From positions 1 to 18,728 of the forward strand of contig DFFP01000001.1 of assembly GCA_002372275.1 (NCBI GenBank): a stretch of DNA of 18,728 nt, read 5' to 3'. Positions 1-7,631 of this stretch are shown here, in pieces. The translations under genes and the position numbers were made by a program. How positions within the stretch are numbered: position 1 is the stretch's first letter; every line of letters begins with the position of its first letter. The notes under the pieces were generated by a model that had not been told where the DNA came from, made no database searches, and saw nothing but the letters and a program-made list of their open reading frames with translations. This stretch comes from Alphaproteobacteria bacterium UBA3773. GTDB taxonomy: Bacteria > Pseudomonadota > Alphaproteobacteria > RF32 > CAG-239.

Positions 1-2
1 TA

Positions 3-116
3 ATGAGTGGCAACAGTTATGTTCCGGCAATGCCCAAACGCATTTACACCATCAAAGAAGCGACTGAGGCTTTGGGAAAGAATAACAAAAATACCTTTTC
101 GATAAAGTATCGGTAA
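3..116 (+). CDS. possible 3' end of an unidentified gene entering from the left edge
   Basis: One plus-strand frame is open from the window edge to a TAA at 114-116 and encodes about 37 residues, rich in Lys, Asn and Thr, ending in FSIKYR. Codon use looks like that of neighbouring genes, and an intergenic stretch follows, so it may be the C-terminus of a gene that begins outside the window. An ATG at position 3 would alternatively give a complete but very short peptide. I recognise no family. A random open stretch of this length is possible, so confidence is low. Confidence 0.3.
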   Translation: MSGNSYVPAMPKRIYTIKEATEALGKNNKNTFSIKYR

Positions 117-120
117 GGAA

Positions 121-304
121 TGGATTCTTCGCTTGCGCTCTTAAATGACGTCTTTTTGTCTTTTGGATGCCTAACGCTTTGCTTAACGCAAAGCAGGCAT
201 GACAGAAAAGAGAAATGGACGATGATGTCACGCTTTTAAGAACTCCTCTTAGATGATGCTTTTTGTGGACTCCTAACTCGCGCCTTTGGCGCTCAGGGGT
301 GACA
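121..304. repeat. cluster of three palindromic TGGA...TGACA-type intergenic units
   Basis: Three units share a layout. The first is at 121-150 (TGGATTC, then CGCTTGCGCTC, ending ATGACG). The second is at 164-204 (TGGATGCCTAACGC, hairpin GCTTTGC/GCAAAGC, ending AGGCATGACA). The third is at 266-304 (TGGACTCCTAACTC, hairpin GCGCC/GGCGC, ending GGGGTGACA). The second and third can be aligned at both ends, with different palindromic centres. The layout resembles small palindromic intergenic repeats known from several alphaproteobacteria. That assignment is from memory, and copy number outside this window cannot be seen. No gene is evident here. Confidence 0.45.
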
Positions 305-321
305 ATATACTAAATAACGTT

Positions 322-355
322 AAATCCCTCATTTGGTATTTCAAATGAGGGATTT
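322..355. terminator. strong bidirectional hairpin downstream of ftsZ
   Basis: A perfect 14-bp inverted repeat (AAATCCCTCATTTG and CAAATGAGGGATTT) encloses a 6-nt loop. It begins 24 nt beyond the ftsZ stop on the minus strand and lies after the possible plus-strand gene end. The flanking T/A tracts are short, but stem length and position between convergent ends support a shared transcription terminator. Confidence 0.65.
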
Positions 356-378
356 TGTACTAAAAAGAAGAAATTTTA

Positions 379-2139
379 TTATTTTCGGCGTAAAAACGAG
401 GGAATATCCAAGTTTTCGATGTCGTTATTTGCCGAAAAATCAATTGTTTCCGAATTTGAAAACGTGGGCGCGGCGTTATGCTCAACAGGCATATCTTTGC
501 GGTTTTTACGTGCTCTTGAAATTCCGAGTATTTTATCAATAAAACGTGATTTCTGTTGTGTATCTTGATCGGAAACCTGTGTCATCGTTTCGACTTTTCT
601 ATCAACAAACAAAGGTTCGTTTTGTTCAGGAAACAAAACAGGTTCTTTGTCTTTGATATCGATTTCGGTCGAACTTGAAAAAATATCTTTTTCATTGATA
701 AACGCTGATAAATCTTTCTCGTCTGCTTGGTTGTTTGAAGAAATTTCTTGTGCGTGTGTAATAGCGTTAAATAAAGCGCTTGCCTGCGGAGCTTCGGGGA
801 TTTCTGCAGATTCTTGCAGATGATCAAACTCATCAAAACGTGATAAATCAATCTCGGGTAAATCCTGATCTTTATCTGCTTTGATTTCATTTGTTTCCAC
901 GATGGCAATATCTTCAACAGGGTGTGAAATCACTTCATCTGTTGTGAAATCTTGATTTGTTGTTTCTTCCGACACCGGTTCTTGAATTTCGGTGTTGAGT
1001 TCGGTTTCAACTGCCGGCTCAGGTTCATTTGCTTTGAAACGCTCTAAATTGTCGTCGATTTCTTGGCTGTTGATTGCAAAATTGTTTTCAGCTTTTTGGG
1101 CAGAAGAAAATTTTTCATCCAAATAGGTCGAAGAATTTAAGACGGTTTCTTTTATTCTTGGTGTTCCGGTTCCTTCAATGCCGGTAACAACAATCGAGAC
1201 TCTGATTTTGCCGTTAAGCGAATCGTCAAAGCTTGAACCGAAAATGATGTTGGCATCTTCATCGACTTCTTCTTTGATGATGTTGGCAGCTTCGTCAATT
1301 TCTAAAAGGGTGATGTCGTTGCCGCCTGTGATGTTAATCAAAACACCTTTGGCGCCTTGCATAGAGCAGTCGTCTAAAAGCGGATTCGAAAGCGCTTGTT
1401 CAGCTGCAATACGGGCTCTGCCTTCGCCTTCGGCTTCGCCTGTGCCCATGATGGCTTTGCCTTTATCTTCCATGATGTTTTTGATATCTGCAAAGTCAAG
1501 GTTAATGAGACCGGGCATAATCATTAAATCTGTGATGGAGCGAACGCCTGAATATAAAACATCATCTGCCATAATAAATGCATCGGCAAGAGTGGTGTTT
1601 TTATCGGCAATGCGGAAAAGATTTTGGTTCGGGATAATGATGATGCTGTCGACTTCTTTGGTGAAATTATTAAGAGCCGTTTCTGCCGTTTCCATACGTC
1701 TTTTGCCTTCAAAAGAGAAAGGTTTTGTCACCACACCGACCGTTAAAATGCCTTTTTCTTTGGCAATTTTTGCAACAACGGGGGCTGCACCGGAGCCTGT
1801 TCCGCCGCCCATGCCAGCCGTTATGAATACCATATTGGCGCCTTCAATCGCTTTTTCGATTTCGGCTTCAGCCTCTTCGGCTGCCATTTTTCCGACTTCG
1901 GGGCGTGCACCGGCACCTAAGCCTTGGGTGATTTTTAAGCCAAGCTGAATTTTGCGGCTGGCTTTTGAATTGGCTAAAGCTTGCGAGTCGGTATTTGCCA
2001 CAATAAAATCAACACCTTCAAGATTTTTTTCAATCATATTGTTGACGGCATTGCCACCGCCTCCGCCAACGCCGATAACGGAAATACGTGGTTTTAAATG
2101 TGTAATTTGTGTCTCAGGAACGGCTAAATTGATAGACAT
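379..2139 (-). CDS. ftsZ: cell division GTPase FtsZ
   Basis: Tubulin-like GTPase that polymerises into the Z-ring at midcell and recruits the divisome. The 586-residue product has the nucleotide-binding glycine loop (VGGGGGNAV, about 24-32), the tubulin signature GGGTGSGAAP (111-120) and the T7 loop NLDFAD (213-218), whose aspartates complete the GTPase site across the polymer interface. The globular core ends near residue 325. An acidic, low-complexity linker of roughly 245 residues follows, and then the conserved C-terminal peptide LDIPSFLRRK that binds FtsA in the family. I chose the ATG at 2139, because a TTG seven codons upstream lies inside the GAGGAG ribosome-binding sequence. The length suits alphaproteobacterial FtsZ proteins, which have long linkers. 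It is the last gene of the cluster. A hairpin with a T-tract lies just upstream of its ribosome-binding site. Confidence 0.98.
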   Translation of the reverse strand: MSINLAVPETQITHLKPRISVIGVGGGGGNAVNNMIEKNLEGVDFIVANTDSQALANSKASRKIQLGLKITQGLGAGARPEVGKMAAEEAEAEIEKAIEGANMVFITAGMGGGTGSGAAPVVAKIAKEKGILTVGVVTKPFSFEGKRRMETAETALNNFTKEVDSIIIIPNQNLFRIADKNTTLADAFIMADDVLYSGVRSITDLMIMPGLINLDFADIKNIMEDKGKAIMGTGEAEGEGRARIAAEQALSNPLLDDCSMQGAKGVLINITGGNDITLLEIDEAANIIKEEVDEDANIIFGSSFDDSLNGKIRVSIVVTGIEGTGTPRIKETVLNSSTYLDEKFSSAQKAENNFAINSQEIDDNLERFKANEPEPAVETELNTEIQEPVSEETTNQDFTTDEVISHPVEDIAIVETNEIKADKDQDLPEIDLSRFDEFDHLQESAEIPEAPQASALFNAITHAQEISSNNQADEKDLSAFINEKDIFSSSTEIDIKDKEPVLFPEQNEPLFVDRKVETMTQVSDQDTQQKSRFIDKILGISRARKNRKDMPVEHNAAPTFSNSETIDFSANNDIENLDIPSFLRRK

Positions 2140-2180
2140 CTTCTCTTTTAAACTCCTCAATAGATTTTTTTTTAATATAG

Positions 2181-2208
2181 AAAAAAAATACCTTAAATAA
2201 ATTAAGGT
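2181..2208 (-). terminator. weak terminator or attenuator hairpin between ftsA and ftsZ
   Basis: Read on the minus strand, ACCTTAA pairs with TTAAGGT around a 5-nt loop, followed by A and then eight T. The geometry is that of an intrinsic terminator, but the 7-bp stem is AT-rich and probably leaky. About 40 nt remain to the ftsZ start, leaving little room for a separate promoter after it. It may therefore trim ftsZ expression relative to upstream genes, or it may simply be AT-rich intergenic sequence. Confidence 0.4.
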
Positions 2209-2232
2209 TTCGTTACCAGAACGAGAAAAATC

Positions 2233-3495
2233 TTAAAAATTTTGCTTAAACCAACTGAGTATTTTTTTAAAATTGCTGAGGTTTGTTATATTCATTGCCC
2301 CGGAAGTATTTTGTTGAAATGAACGCTCTTTACAGTTGATGGCAAATAAAATCATGCCTAAAACCGTTGAATATTTCGGGTCATATAAATAAGTCGGAAT
2401 GTTCGGGATATTGCGAGGTACTCCTAAACGGACCTGTTTGTTTAAGATCAGGGCTGCTACATCTCTGATGCCGGAAAGATTACTTGTACCACCCGTTAAA
2501 ACAACTCGATGATTGCTGACGTCTTTTAAGCCTTGCTCTGCAAGCTTTTGAGCAACCATTTCAAAAATTTCTTCAACGCGCGGTACAATAATGTTGATTA
2601 AATCTGATTTCGGGACTTGGCGAATGGAATTATCGTCTTCTTCACCGACGGGATAAACATCAATCGTTTTGAGTTCATCTTGGCTGATTAAAAAGGCACA
2701 GCCTTGTCTGATTTTTAAGTCTTCGGCGTGTGCAAAGGACGTTGTCAGCCCCCATGCAATATCGTTTGTGATGTTGTTTCCGCCAACAGGAATGGTTGAA
2801 AAATAAACAGGATATCCGTTTTTAAAAGTTGTAATGCTGGTTGTGCCGCCGCCGATATCAACGACAGTGGCGCCAAGCTCTTTTTCATCTTCAACCAAGC
2901 AAGCAAGTGCCGATGCGTAGCCTGAAAAAGTTTTTAAGGCAATTTCAAGGTGCGAATTTTCAATCACATTGGCAAGATTTTTATATTGTAACGAGGGATA
3001 AAATCCGAACAACATCTCAAGCCCTAGTGTTTCGGCAAAGCATCCGATCGGATTTTTGACAATTTCACGTTTATCTACAATATAGTTCATCGGCACGCAG
3101 TGAATGGCTTCAGCATTCGGCGCTTTGACCTTGGAAATGCTTTGAGAAATCAGCTTTTCAATATCTTGCTCTGAAATCGGTCTGTTTCGGTGAAGCTGAA
3201 TGGTATTCTGACGCATTAAGCTTTGCGTTTTGTCGCCTGAAATGTTAATAATCAGGCTGTTAATGCGCTCGTTTGCTTTTTGCTCGGCATCTTCAACGGC
3301 ATTACAAACAGAAAGAGTGGCTTGATTGATGTCGGTAATGACGCCGTTTTTAATTCCTTTCGAGGCGTTATACCCATACCCCACAATCTCAATTTTTTTG
3401 TTTTTCGGGGTAATATGTGCAATTAAACAACATACCTTGGATGATCCGATATCCAAAGTGGCTAAAGTGGATGGTCTTGAAAAACTATGATTCAC
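2233..3495 (-). CDS. ftsA: cell division protein FtsA, actin-like Z-ring membrane tether
   Basis: Actin-fold ATPase that anchors FtsZ to the inner membrane and recruits later divisome proteins. The 420-residue protein shows the phosphate-1 motif LDIGSSK (14-20), the phosphate-2 motif VVDIGGGTTS (211-220) and the adenosine motif VVLTGGTSNLSG (331-342). The final stretch (FKKILSWFKQNF) looks like the amphipathic membrane-targeting helix. The start is GTG at 3495, with AAGGAAG six bases upstream, which supports this unusual start codon. It lies 22 nt after ftsQ, so co-transcription is likely, and about 90 nt before ftsZ. Length and motif order are normal for FtsA. Confidence 0.96.
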   Translation of the reverse strand: MNHSFSRPSTLATLDIGSSKVCCLIAHITPKNKKIEIVGYGYNASKGIKNGVITDINQATLSVCNAVEDAEQKANERINSLIINISGDKTQSLMRQNTIQLHRNRPISEQDIEKLISQSISKVKAPNAEAIHCVPMNYIVDKREIVKNPIGCFAETLGLEMLFGFYPSLQYKNLANVIENSHLEIALKTFSGYASALACLVEDEKELGATVVDIGGGTTSITTFKNGYPVYFSTIPVGGNNITNDIAWGLTTSFAHAEDLKIRQGCAFLISQDELKTIDVYPVGEEDDNSIRQVPKSDLINIIVPRVEEIFEMVAQKLAEQGLKDVSNHRVVLTGGTSNLSGIRDVAALILNKQVRLGVPRNIPNIPTYLYDPKYSTVLGMILFAINCKERSFQQNTSGAMNITNLSNFKKILSWFKQNF

Positions 3496-3517
3496 TTTAT
3501 GCTTCCTTTAACTGACA

Positions 3518-4351
3518 TTATTGGGCGATACGAACGCTCACTTTATCGGGGTATCTTAAATCGATGAAAGTTAATTTACGCTTAAAAATACCATATTTAT
3601 TGTTAATTTTTATCAATTTTTCATAAGCTTTATCCAAATTTTCTTCAGGCATTTTAACAATGATGCCGTTTTCCAAATCATCAAAAATCAGATCCCAGCG
3701 TCGTCCGGAGTATAGTGTTGCGGCCTTGATATGTGATGATAATTCAGGATTTTTTGCCATCATTTCAAACAGCTCGGAAAGTTTAGAGGGGGCGCCTTCG
3801 CCGACAATGACTAAAAACGGTTTGGTCGGCGTGTAATCAACCCATAAAACCTGTCCGAATTTATCAACCGGATAAAATTCACCTTCGGTTTGATAGAGGG
3901 CGACAATGTCTTTTTCTTTTAAGTTAATTTGTAAAACGTTTGGAAAATATGAACGTTTGAGTTCGACTTTTTCAACCCATGGTAAATTTTCGATTTTTTG
4001 TTTTAAAATCGGTAAATCAGCTTCTAAAATACTATTCTTTCTATTTAAGGGAATTTGCTCTTTGAGTGTTGCAAGTGCCGTTTTTTTGCGTCCTTCAATG
4101 ATGATGTCTTGTATGCCGAACCCATGCTGAGAAGAAAATTTTAAAAGTTCACTATGCCATTCTTGAAGTTTTTCGGATACCAAATGATCGCGAAATGTAA
4201 TTAGTGTTAAAAAAACAGAAAAAACAAGTAAAATGATGAGAATATTGCCGATAAAACGAGGAAAAAACTCATTTTCAAGCGTGAACCTGTTTGGGGATTT
4301 TAACGGTTCTTGGTGCTTTAATTTTCGTTTTTTTTTCAATATAGAAATCAT
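3518..4351 (-). CDS. ftsQ: cell division protein FtsQ
   Basis: Bitopic divisome protein that links cytoplasmic and periplasmic parts of the septal machinery, normally with FtsL and FtsB. The 277-residue product has a basic cytoplasmic N-terminus (KKKRKLKH), one membrane helix (about 33-53), a POTRA domain (about 76-147, including the LPWVEKVELKR strand typical of FtsQ) and a C-terminal beta domain. The ATG overlaps the murB stop (ATGA), implying translational coupling. No strong independent ribosome-binding site is visible. In many proteobacteria ddl sits between murB and ftsQ, but here the two genes abut directly. Confidence 0.92.
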   Translation of the reverse strand: MISILKKKRKLKHQEPLKSPNRFTLENEFFPRFIGNILIILLVFSVFLTLITFRDHLVSEKLQEWHSELLKFSSQHGFGIQDIIIEGRKKTALATLKEQIPLNRKNSILEADLPILKQKIENLPWVEKVELKRSYFPNVLQINLKEKDIVALYQTEGEFYPVDKFGQVLWVDYTPTKPFLVIVGEGAPSKLSELFEMMAKNPELSSHIKAATLYSGRRWDLIFDDLENGIIVKMPEENLDKAYEKLIKINNKYGIFKRKLTFIDLRYPDKVSVRIAQ

Positions 4352-5253
4352 TTTTTTTGCCCCAATCGCTCAACTTCCCATTCTAAGGTGATGTTTTTTG
4401 TCTTTTTAACCGCTTTGATAATATTTTCACCTAATGTTTCAAGGTCTTCGGCGGTGGCAGAACCGTTGTTAATCAAAAAATTGCAATGTTTATCGGAAAC
4501 TTGTGCCCCGCCGACGTGTAAAAGATCCGCACCCGATTGCTTAATGAGCTGCCATGCACTCATCCCTGCCGGATTTTTGAAAGTGGAGCCGGCTGTTCGG
4601 GCTTTCATCGGTTGATGGGCTTTTCTATATTCGTGTTGTTCTTGAAGTGTTTGAAGAATTTGATTTGGATCTTCTTTTTGACATTGAAAAGTCACAGATA
4701 AAATAATCCAATCTTTTTTTAGATCAGCGTTTCGATACGAAAAGTGAAAATCTGCATTTGAAAGTTCTGTGATTTCACCTTTTCTGTTCATCACGGTTGC
4801 TTTGATTAAAACGTCGCTGACGGATTTTCCATAGCAGCCGGCATTTGTTTTGAGCGTCCCACCGATGGTACCCGGAATGGAACACAAAAATTCAAGACCG
4901 GATAAACCGTTTTCAATCAATTCTTTTTTGAGTTTGACGTTTGGGCAACCGGCATATGCCGTGAGCTCTGTTTCTTTGATTTTGATTTGTTTGAAGAAAG
5001 GCGAATCAAGTTTGACCATAAAACCTTGAATGCCGCCATCTCGAACCAAAAGATTGGATCCGGCACCTAAAATATAAAGAGGCTGATCGGAAGGTAATTT
5101 TTTTAAAAATAAACTTAACTCATTGATATCACACGGAGAAAACATGACATCAACAGGACCACCGACGCCAAAACGCGTGTGTTTGCTCAAAGGCTCTTGA
5201 AATAAAACCTTTCCTTTAAAGTCTTGCATAAAAGTTTTTGCATCAAAACTCAT
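4348..5253 (-). CDS. murB: UDP-N-acetylenolpyruvoylglucosamine reductase MurB
   Basis: Cytoplasmic FAD enzyme that uses NADPH to reduce the enolpyruvyl group and form UDP-N-acetylmuramic acid. The 301 residues include the FAD-binding GAGSN (63-67) and IPGTIGG (126-132), the active-site YRN (173-175), GSTFKNP with the proton-donating serine (S223), and a C-terminal LEWEVE whose glutamate (about E293) matches the catalytic glutamate of the family. The ATG directly follows the ftsW TAA, with AAGGA about nine bases upstream. It overlaps ftsQ by four bases. It is the only cytoplasmic Mur-pathway enzyme in this cluster; murC, murD, murG and ddl are absent from the window. Confidence 0.97.
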   Translation of the reverse strand: MSFDAKTFMQDFKGKVLFQEPLSKHTRFGVGGPVDVMFSPCDINELSLFLKKLPSDQPLYILGAGSNLLVRDGGIQGFMVKLDSPFFKQIKIKETELTAYAGCPNVKLKKELIENGLSGLEFLCSIPGTIGGTLKTNAGCYGKSVSDVLIKATVMNRKGEITELSNADFHFSYRNADLKKDWIILSVTFQCQKEDPNQILQTLQEQHEYRKAHQPMKARTAGSTFKNPAGMSAWQLIKQSGADLLHVGGAQVSDKHCNFLINNGSATAEDLETLGENIIKAVKKTKNITLEWEVERLGQKK

Positions 5254-6381
5254 TTATACATCCTTATCTTCGGCTGTGGAATTGCGCCTTGTGAGTGCCA
5301 GCAACATCCCCATTGAAAGCGCTGATGAGAAAATTGATGATCCGCCGTAAGAAATGAACGGAAGTGTCATGCCTTTGGTCGGGATAATATGAAGCGTTGA
5401 GGCCATATTAATGATTCCCTGAAGTCCGAACAAAGCAGCTAAACCTGCGACGGCGTAAACAATAAACAGGTTTTTATCTTTTAAGGATAAAAAGAGTGCA
5501 CGGACAACAATGACGGCAAATAAAATAATGAGCAGCAAACATAGCCATACGCCGAACTCTTCACCCGCAACGGCAAAAATAAAATCGGTGTGCGCATCAG
5601 GAAGATGAAGTTTAACCGTTCCTTCACCGGGACCGCGCCCAAGCAAATTTCCGTTTTCAAAGGCTTCCATAGATTTTTGGACTTGGTAACTCAGCTCGCC
5701 TTTTGAAAATAAAAATTGATGCACACGGTCATGAAAATGATCAAATGTAAAATAAGCACCGATTCCGCCTAAAAGAGCAATTACCCCGAAACCTACAACC
5801 AAAATCATCGGAAGTCCCGCTAAAAAGAGCTGAAATCCCCAAACGGCCGTGATAACAATGGTCATGCCGATATCGGGTTGCAGTAAAAGCATTGTAACCG
5901 TCAATAAAAACAGCGCAGCCGAGAGCAGACCTCCCGGAAAATCTTCAAACTTTTTACTGCCATCCAAGAGCCATGCTGAAACCACAACAAAAGTCGGTTT
6001 GATAAATTCAGAAGGTTGAAGTGTAAACCCGCATATTCTGATCCATCGTGATGCACCTTTGGTAGAATAGCCGAAAAAGAGTGTCAGAAACATCAGACCA
6101 AAGAACACAATATAACAAATAATGGATAATCTTCTGATGTTAGTCAGTCGCATCATAGATGTACTAAATAAAATAATAAGGGCACCTACAATAAATACAA
6201 TTTGTTTTTTGATGAAGTGATAATCTGCAAAGTTGTTCGTTCGTGCGACGGCCGGGCTTGCCGAAAACACTAAAAATGCACCGATAAAGATAATCAGTAA
6301 AACAAGCGAGAGTGTGAGTTTGTCAACCGTCCACCACCAGTTCGAAAGTTTTGATGTGTTAATGCGGGAAAAAAGTGTCAT
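5254..6381 (-). CDS. ftsW: septal peptidoglycan glycosyltransferase FtsW
   Basis: SEDS-family integral membrane polymerase that builds septal glycan strands from lipid II, working with FtsI. The 375-residue, roughly ten-helix protein contains KGASRWI (108-114), QPSEFIK (122-128), the HTDF segment carrying the catalytic aspartate (D266) and the family signature FISYGGSS (342-349). AAGAGGA precedes the ATG at a normal distance, and the mraY stop lies just upstream. RodA is the main alternative, but dcw context and the signature favour FtsW. murD normally separates mraY and ftsW, and murG and murC normally follow; both junctions are tight here. Confidence 0.95.
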   Translation of the reverse strand: MTLFSRINTSKLSNWWWTVDKLTLSLVLLIIFIGAFLVFSASPAVARTNNFADYHFIKKQIVFIVGALIILFSTSMMRLTNIRRLSIICYIVFFGLMFLTLFFGYSTKGASRWIRICGFTLQPSEFIKPTFVVVSAWLLDGSKKFEDFPGGLLSAALFLLTVTMLLLQPDIGMTIVITAVWGFQLFLAGLPMILVVGFGVIALLGGIGAYFTFDHFHDRVHQFLFSKGELSYQVQKSMEAFENGNLLGRGPGEGTVKLHLPDAHTDFIFAVAGEEFGVWLCLLLIILFAVIVVRALFLSLKDKNLFIVYAVAGLAALFGLQGIINMASTLHIIPTKGMTLPFISYGGSSIFSSALSMGMLLALTRRNSTAEDKDV

Positions 6382-6390
6382 TTTGTCCTC

Positions 6391-7443
6391 TTAAAACTTA
6401 ATAAGTGACATAAAACCGATAAATGCGCTGATAAATCCGATGAGCCAAAATCTTAAAACAACTTTGCGCTCACTCCAACCGCATTGCTCAAAATGGTGAT
6501 GAATAGGGGCCATTTTGAAAAATCTTTTGCCTGTTTTGCGATAATATATCACTTGAATCATCACAGAGAGTGTTTCACAAACAAATATAATGCCGACAAT
6601 GGCAAGCAAAAATTCTTGCTTTAATATGACCGCAATGGTACCTAAAACGGCGCCCAAGGCAAGAGAACCCGTGTCGCCCATAAAGACCTTGGCTTTCGGG
6701 GCATTAAAATGTAAAAATCCGAGACATGAGCCGGCAAGAGCCGCGCACACAACCGTGATTTCAGATGCTCTCGGAATATAGGGAAAACGAAATGCATCCG
6801 CAAGCGGCGTTCCGACAATAAAGGCCATGACGGCAAAAAATGTGAAGGCTAAAACAAGAAGACCGGAGGCAAGTCCGTCTAATCCGTCTGTTAAGTTTAC
6901 GGCATTTGAGGTGCCAGATATAACAACAACAGCAAAAGGAATATAAAGCCAAGCTAAAGTTAAAGTAAATCTGATATAAGGAATATATAAAATACTGCTC
7001 GAAGCACGAGGGGTGGCTGCTGTGATGATGGTAGCCACAATCACGGCTGTCATAAATTGTAAAAAGAGTTTTGTTTTAGCAGTCAATGCATTCGGGGTTT
7101 CTTTGGTGACTTTGATATAATCATCAACAAACCCTGTTAAACCGTAAACACCAAGAACAAGTAAACTGACCCAAACAAAGTGATATTTGATGTTGGCAAA
7201 TAAAACAATCGAGAGCATGGAAGTTGCTAAAATCAAGAGGCCGCCCATTGTCGGGGTGCCTTGTTTTGTTTGAAGGTGAGATTGCGGACCGTCGGTTCTG
7301 ATCGGCTGGCCGTGATGCTGAAAATGGTGAAGGACTTTAATCACACTTGAGCCGAAAAGCAAAGAAAGTATCAGTGATGTTAAAAACGCCATAAGTGCTC
7401 TTAACCAAACTGTTTGCGCAAGACCGAACATAGAGATAAGCAT
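6391..7443 (-). CDS. mraY: phospho-N-acetylmuramoyl-pentapeptide transferase MraY
   Basis: Polytopic inner-membrane enzyme that transfers phospho-MurNAc-pentapeptide to undecaprenyl phosphate, making lipid I. The 350 residues carry TPTMGG (63-68), the aspartate pair in DDYIK (107-111), NLTDGLDGLA (183-192), FMGDTGS (254-260) and the histidine cluster PIHHHFEQ (313-320). These are the expected magnesium- and substrate-binding motifs. About ten hydrophobic helices are apparent. AAAGGA lies about ten bases before the ATG at 7443. It is the first gene of the minus-strand dcw block in the window. The genes that normally precede it (murE, murF, ftsI and others) are not upstream; a glycosyltransferase gene is. 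Confidence 0.97.
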   Translation of the reverse strand: MLISMFGLAQTVWLRALMAFLTSLILSLLFGSSVIKVLHHFQHHGQPIRTDGPQSHLQTKQGTPTMGGLLILATSMLSIVLFANIKYHFVWVSLLVLGVYGLTGFVDDYIKVTKETPNALTAKTKLFLQFMTAVIVATIITAATPRASSSILYIPYIRFTLTLAWLYIPFAVVVISGTSNAVNLTDGLDGLASGLLVLAFTFFAVMAFIVGTPLADAFRFPYIPRASEITVVCAALAGSCLGFLHFNAPKAKVFMGDTGSLALGAVLGTIAVILKQEFLLAIVGIIFVCETLSVMIQVIYYRKTGKRFFKMAPIHHHFEQCGWSERKVVLRFWLIGFISAFIGFMSLIKF

Positions 7444-7504
7444 GATAGATTGTCCTTTAATGAATAACTATTTTTTTTCAGCATAATTAAAAAGATTAAA
7501 ATAA

Positions 7505-7531
7505 ATCTTAAGATCAAACAATTATTTTCAA
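7505..7531 (-). promoter_or_regulatory. candidate promoter upstream of mraY
   Basis: On the minus strand TTGAAA (7531-7526) and TAAGAT (7510-7505) are separated by 15 nt, upstream of mraY in a 188-nt gap. The -35 match is good, but the spacer is short and the region is AT-rich, so chance is a real alternative. A promoter is expected somewhere in this gap. Confidence 0.2.
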
Positions 7532-7582
7532 AAGAAAACGGATATTTTTATTTCGTGGTGTTTGATTTAAACTGAGGTATAG

Positions 7583-7609
7583 CTCTCGGAACAAGTCCAA
7601 AGATGACGG
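7583..7609. repeat. degenerate palindromic element in the glycosyltransferase-mraY gap
   Basis: The stretch contains CTCGGAACAAGTCC followed by AAAGATGACGG. From memory it resembles a common alphaproteobacterial intergenic palindrome of the form CCGGAACAAGTCCGGGGATGAC, with a decayed outer stem here. The TGAC ending is also seen in the units near 121-304. Apart from this and the weak promoter candidate, the 188-nt gap shows nothing definite. Confidence 0.3.
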
Positions 7610-7631
7610 TTTAAAGTGGTAAGGAATGGGC

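Noticed and set aside
121..304. CRISPR array
   Set aside because: The units differ in length and centre, are not near-identical direct repeats, and no cas genes are present.
1178..1948. 256-codon open frame on the plus strand opposite ftsZ
   Set aside because: It is antisense to the conserved FtsZ core, its protein has no family-like pattern, and its openness follows from the codon use of ftsZ.
2140..2160. TTG start for ftsZ
   Set aside because: The codon lies within the ribosome-binding sequence itself, and the downstream ATG gives the usual FtsZ N-terminus.
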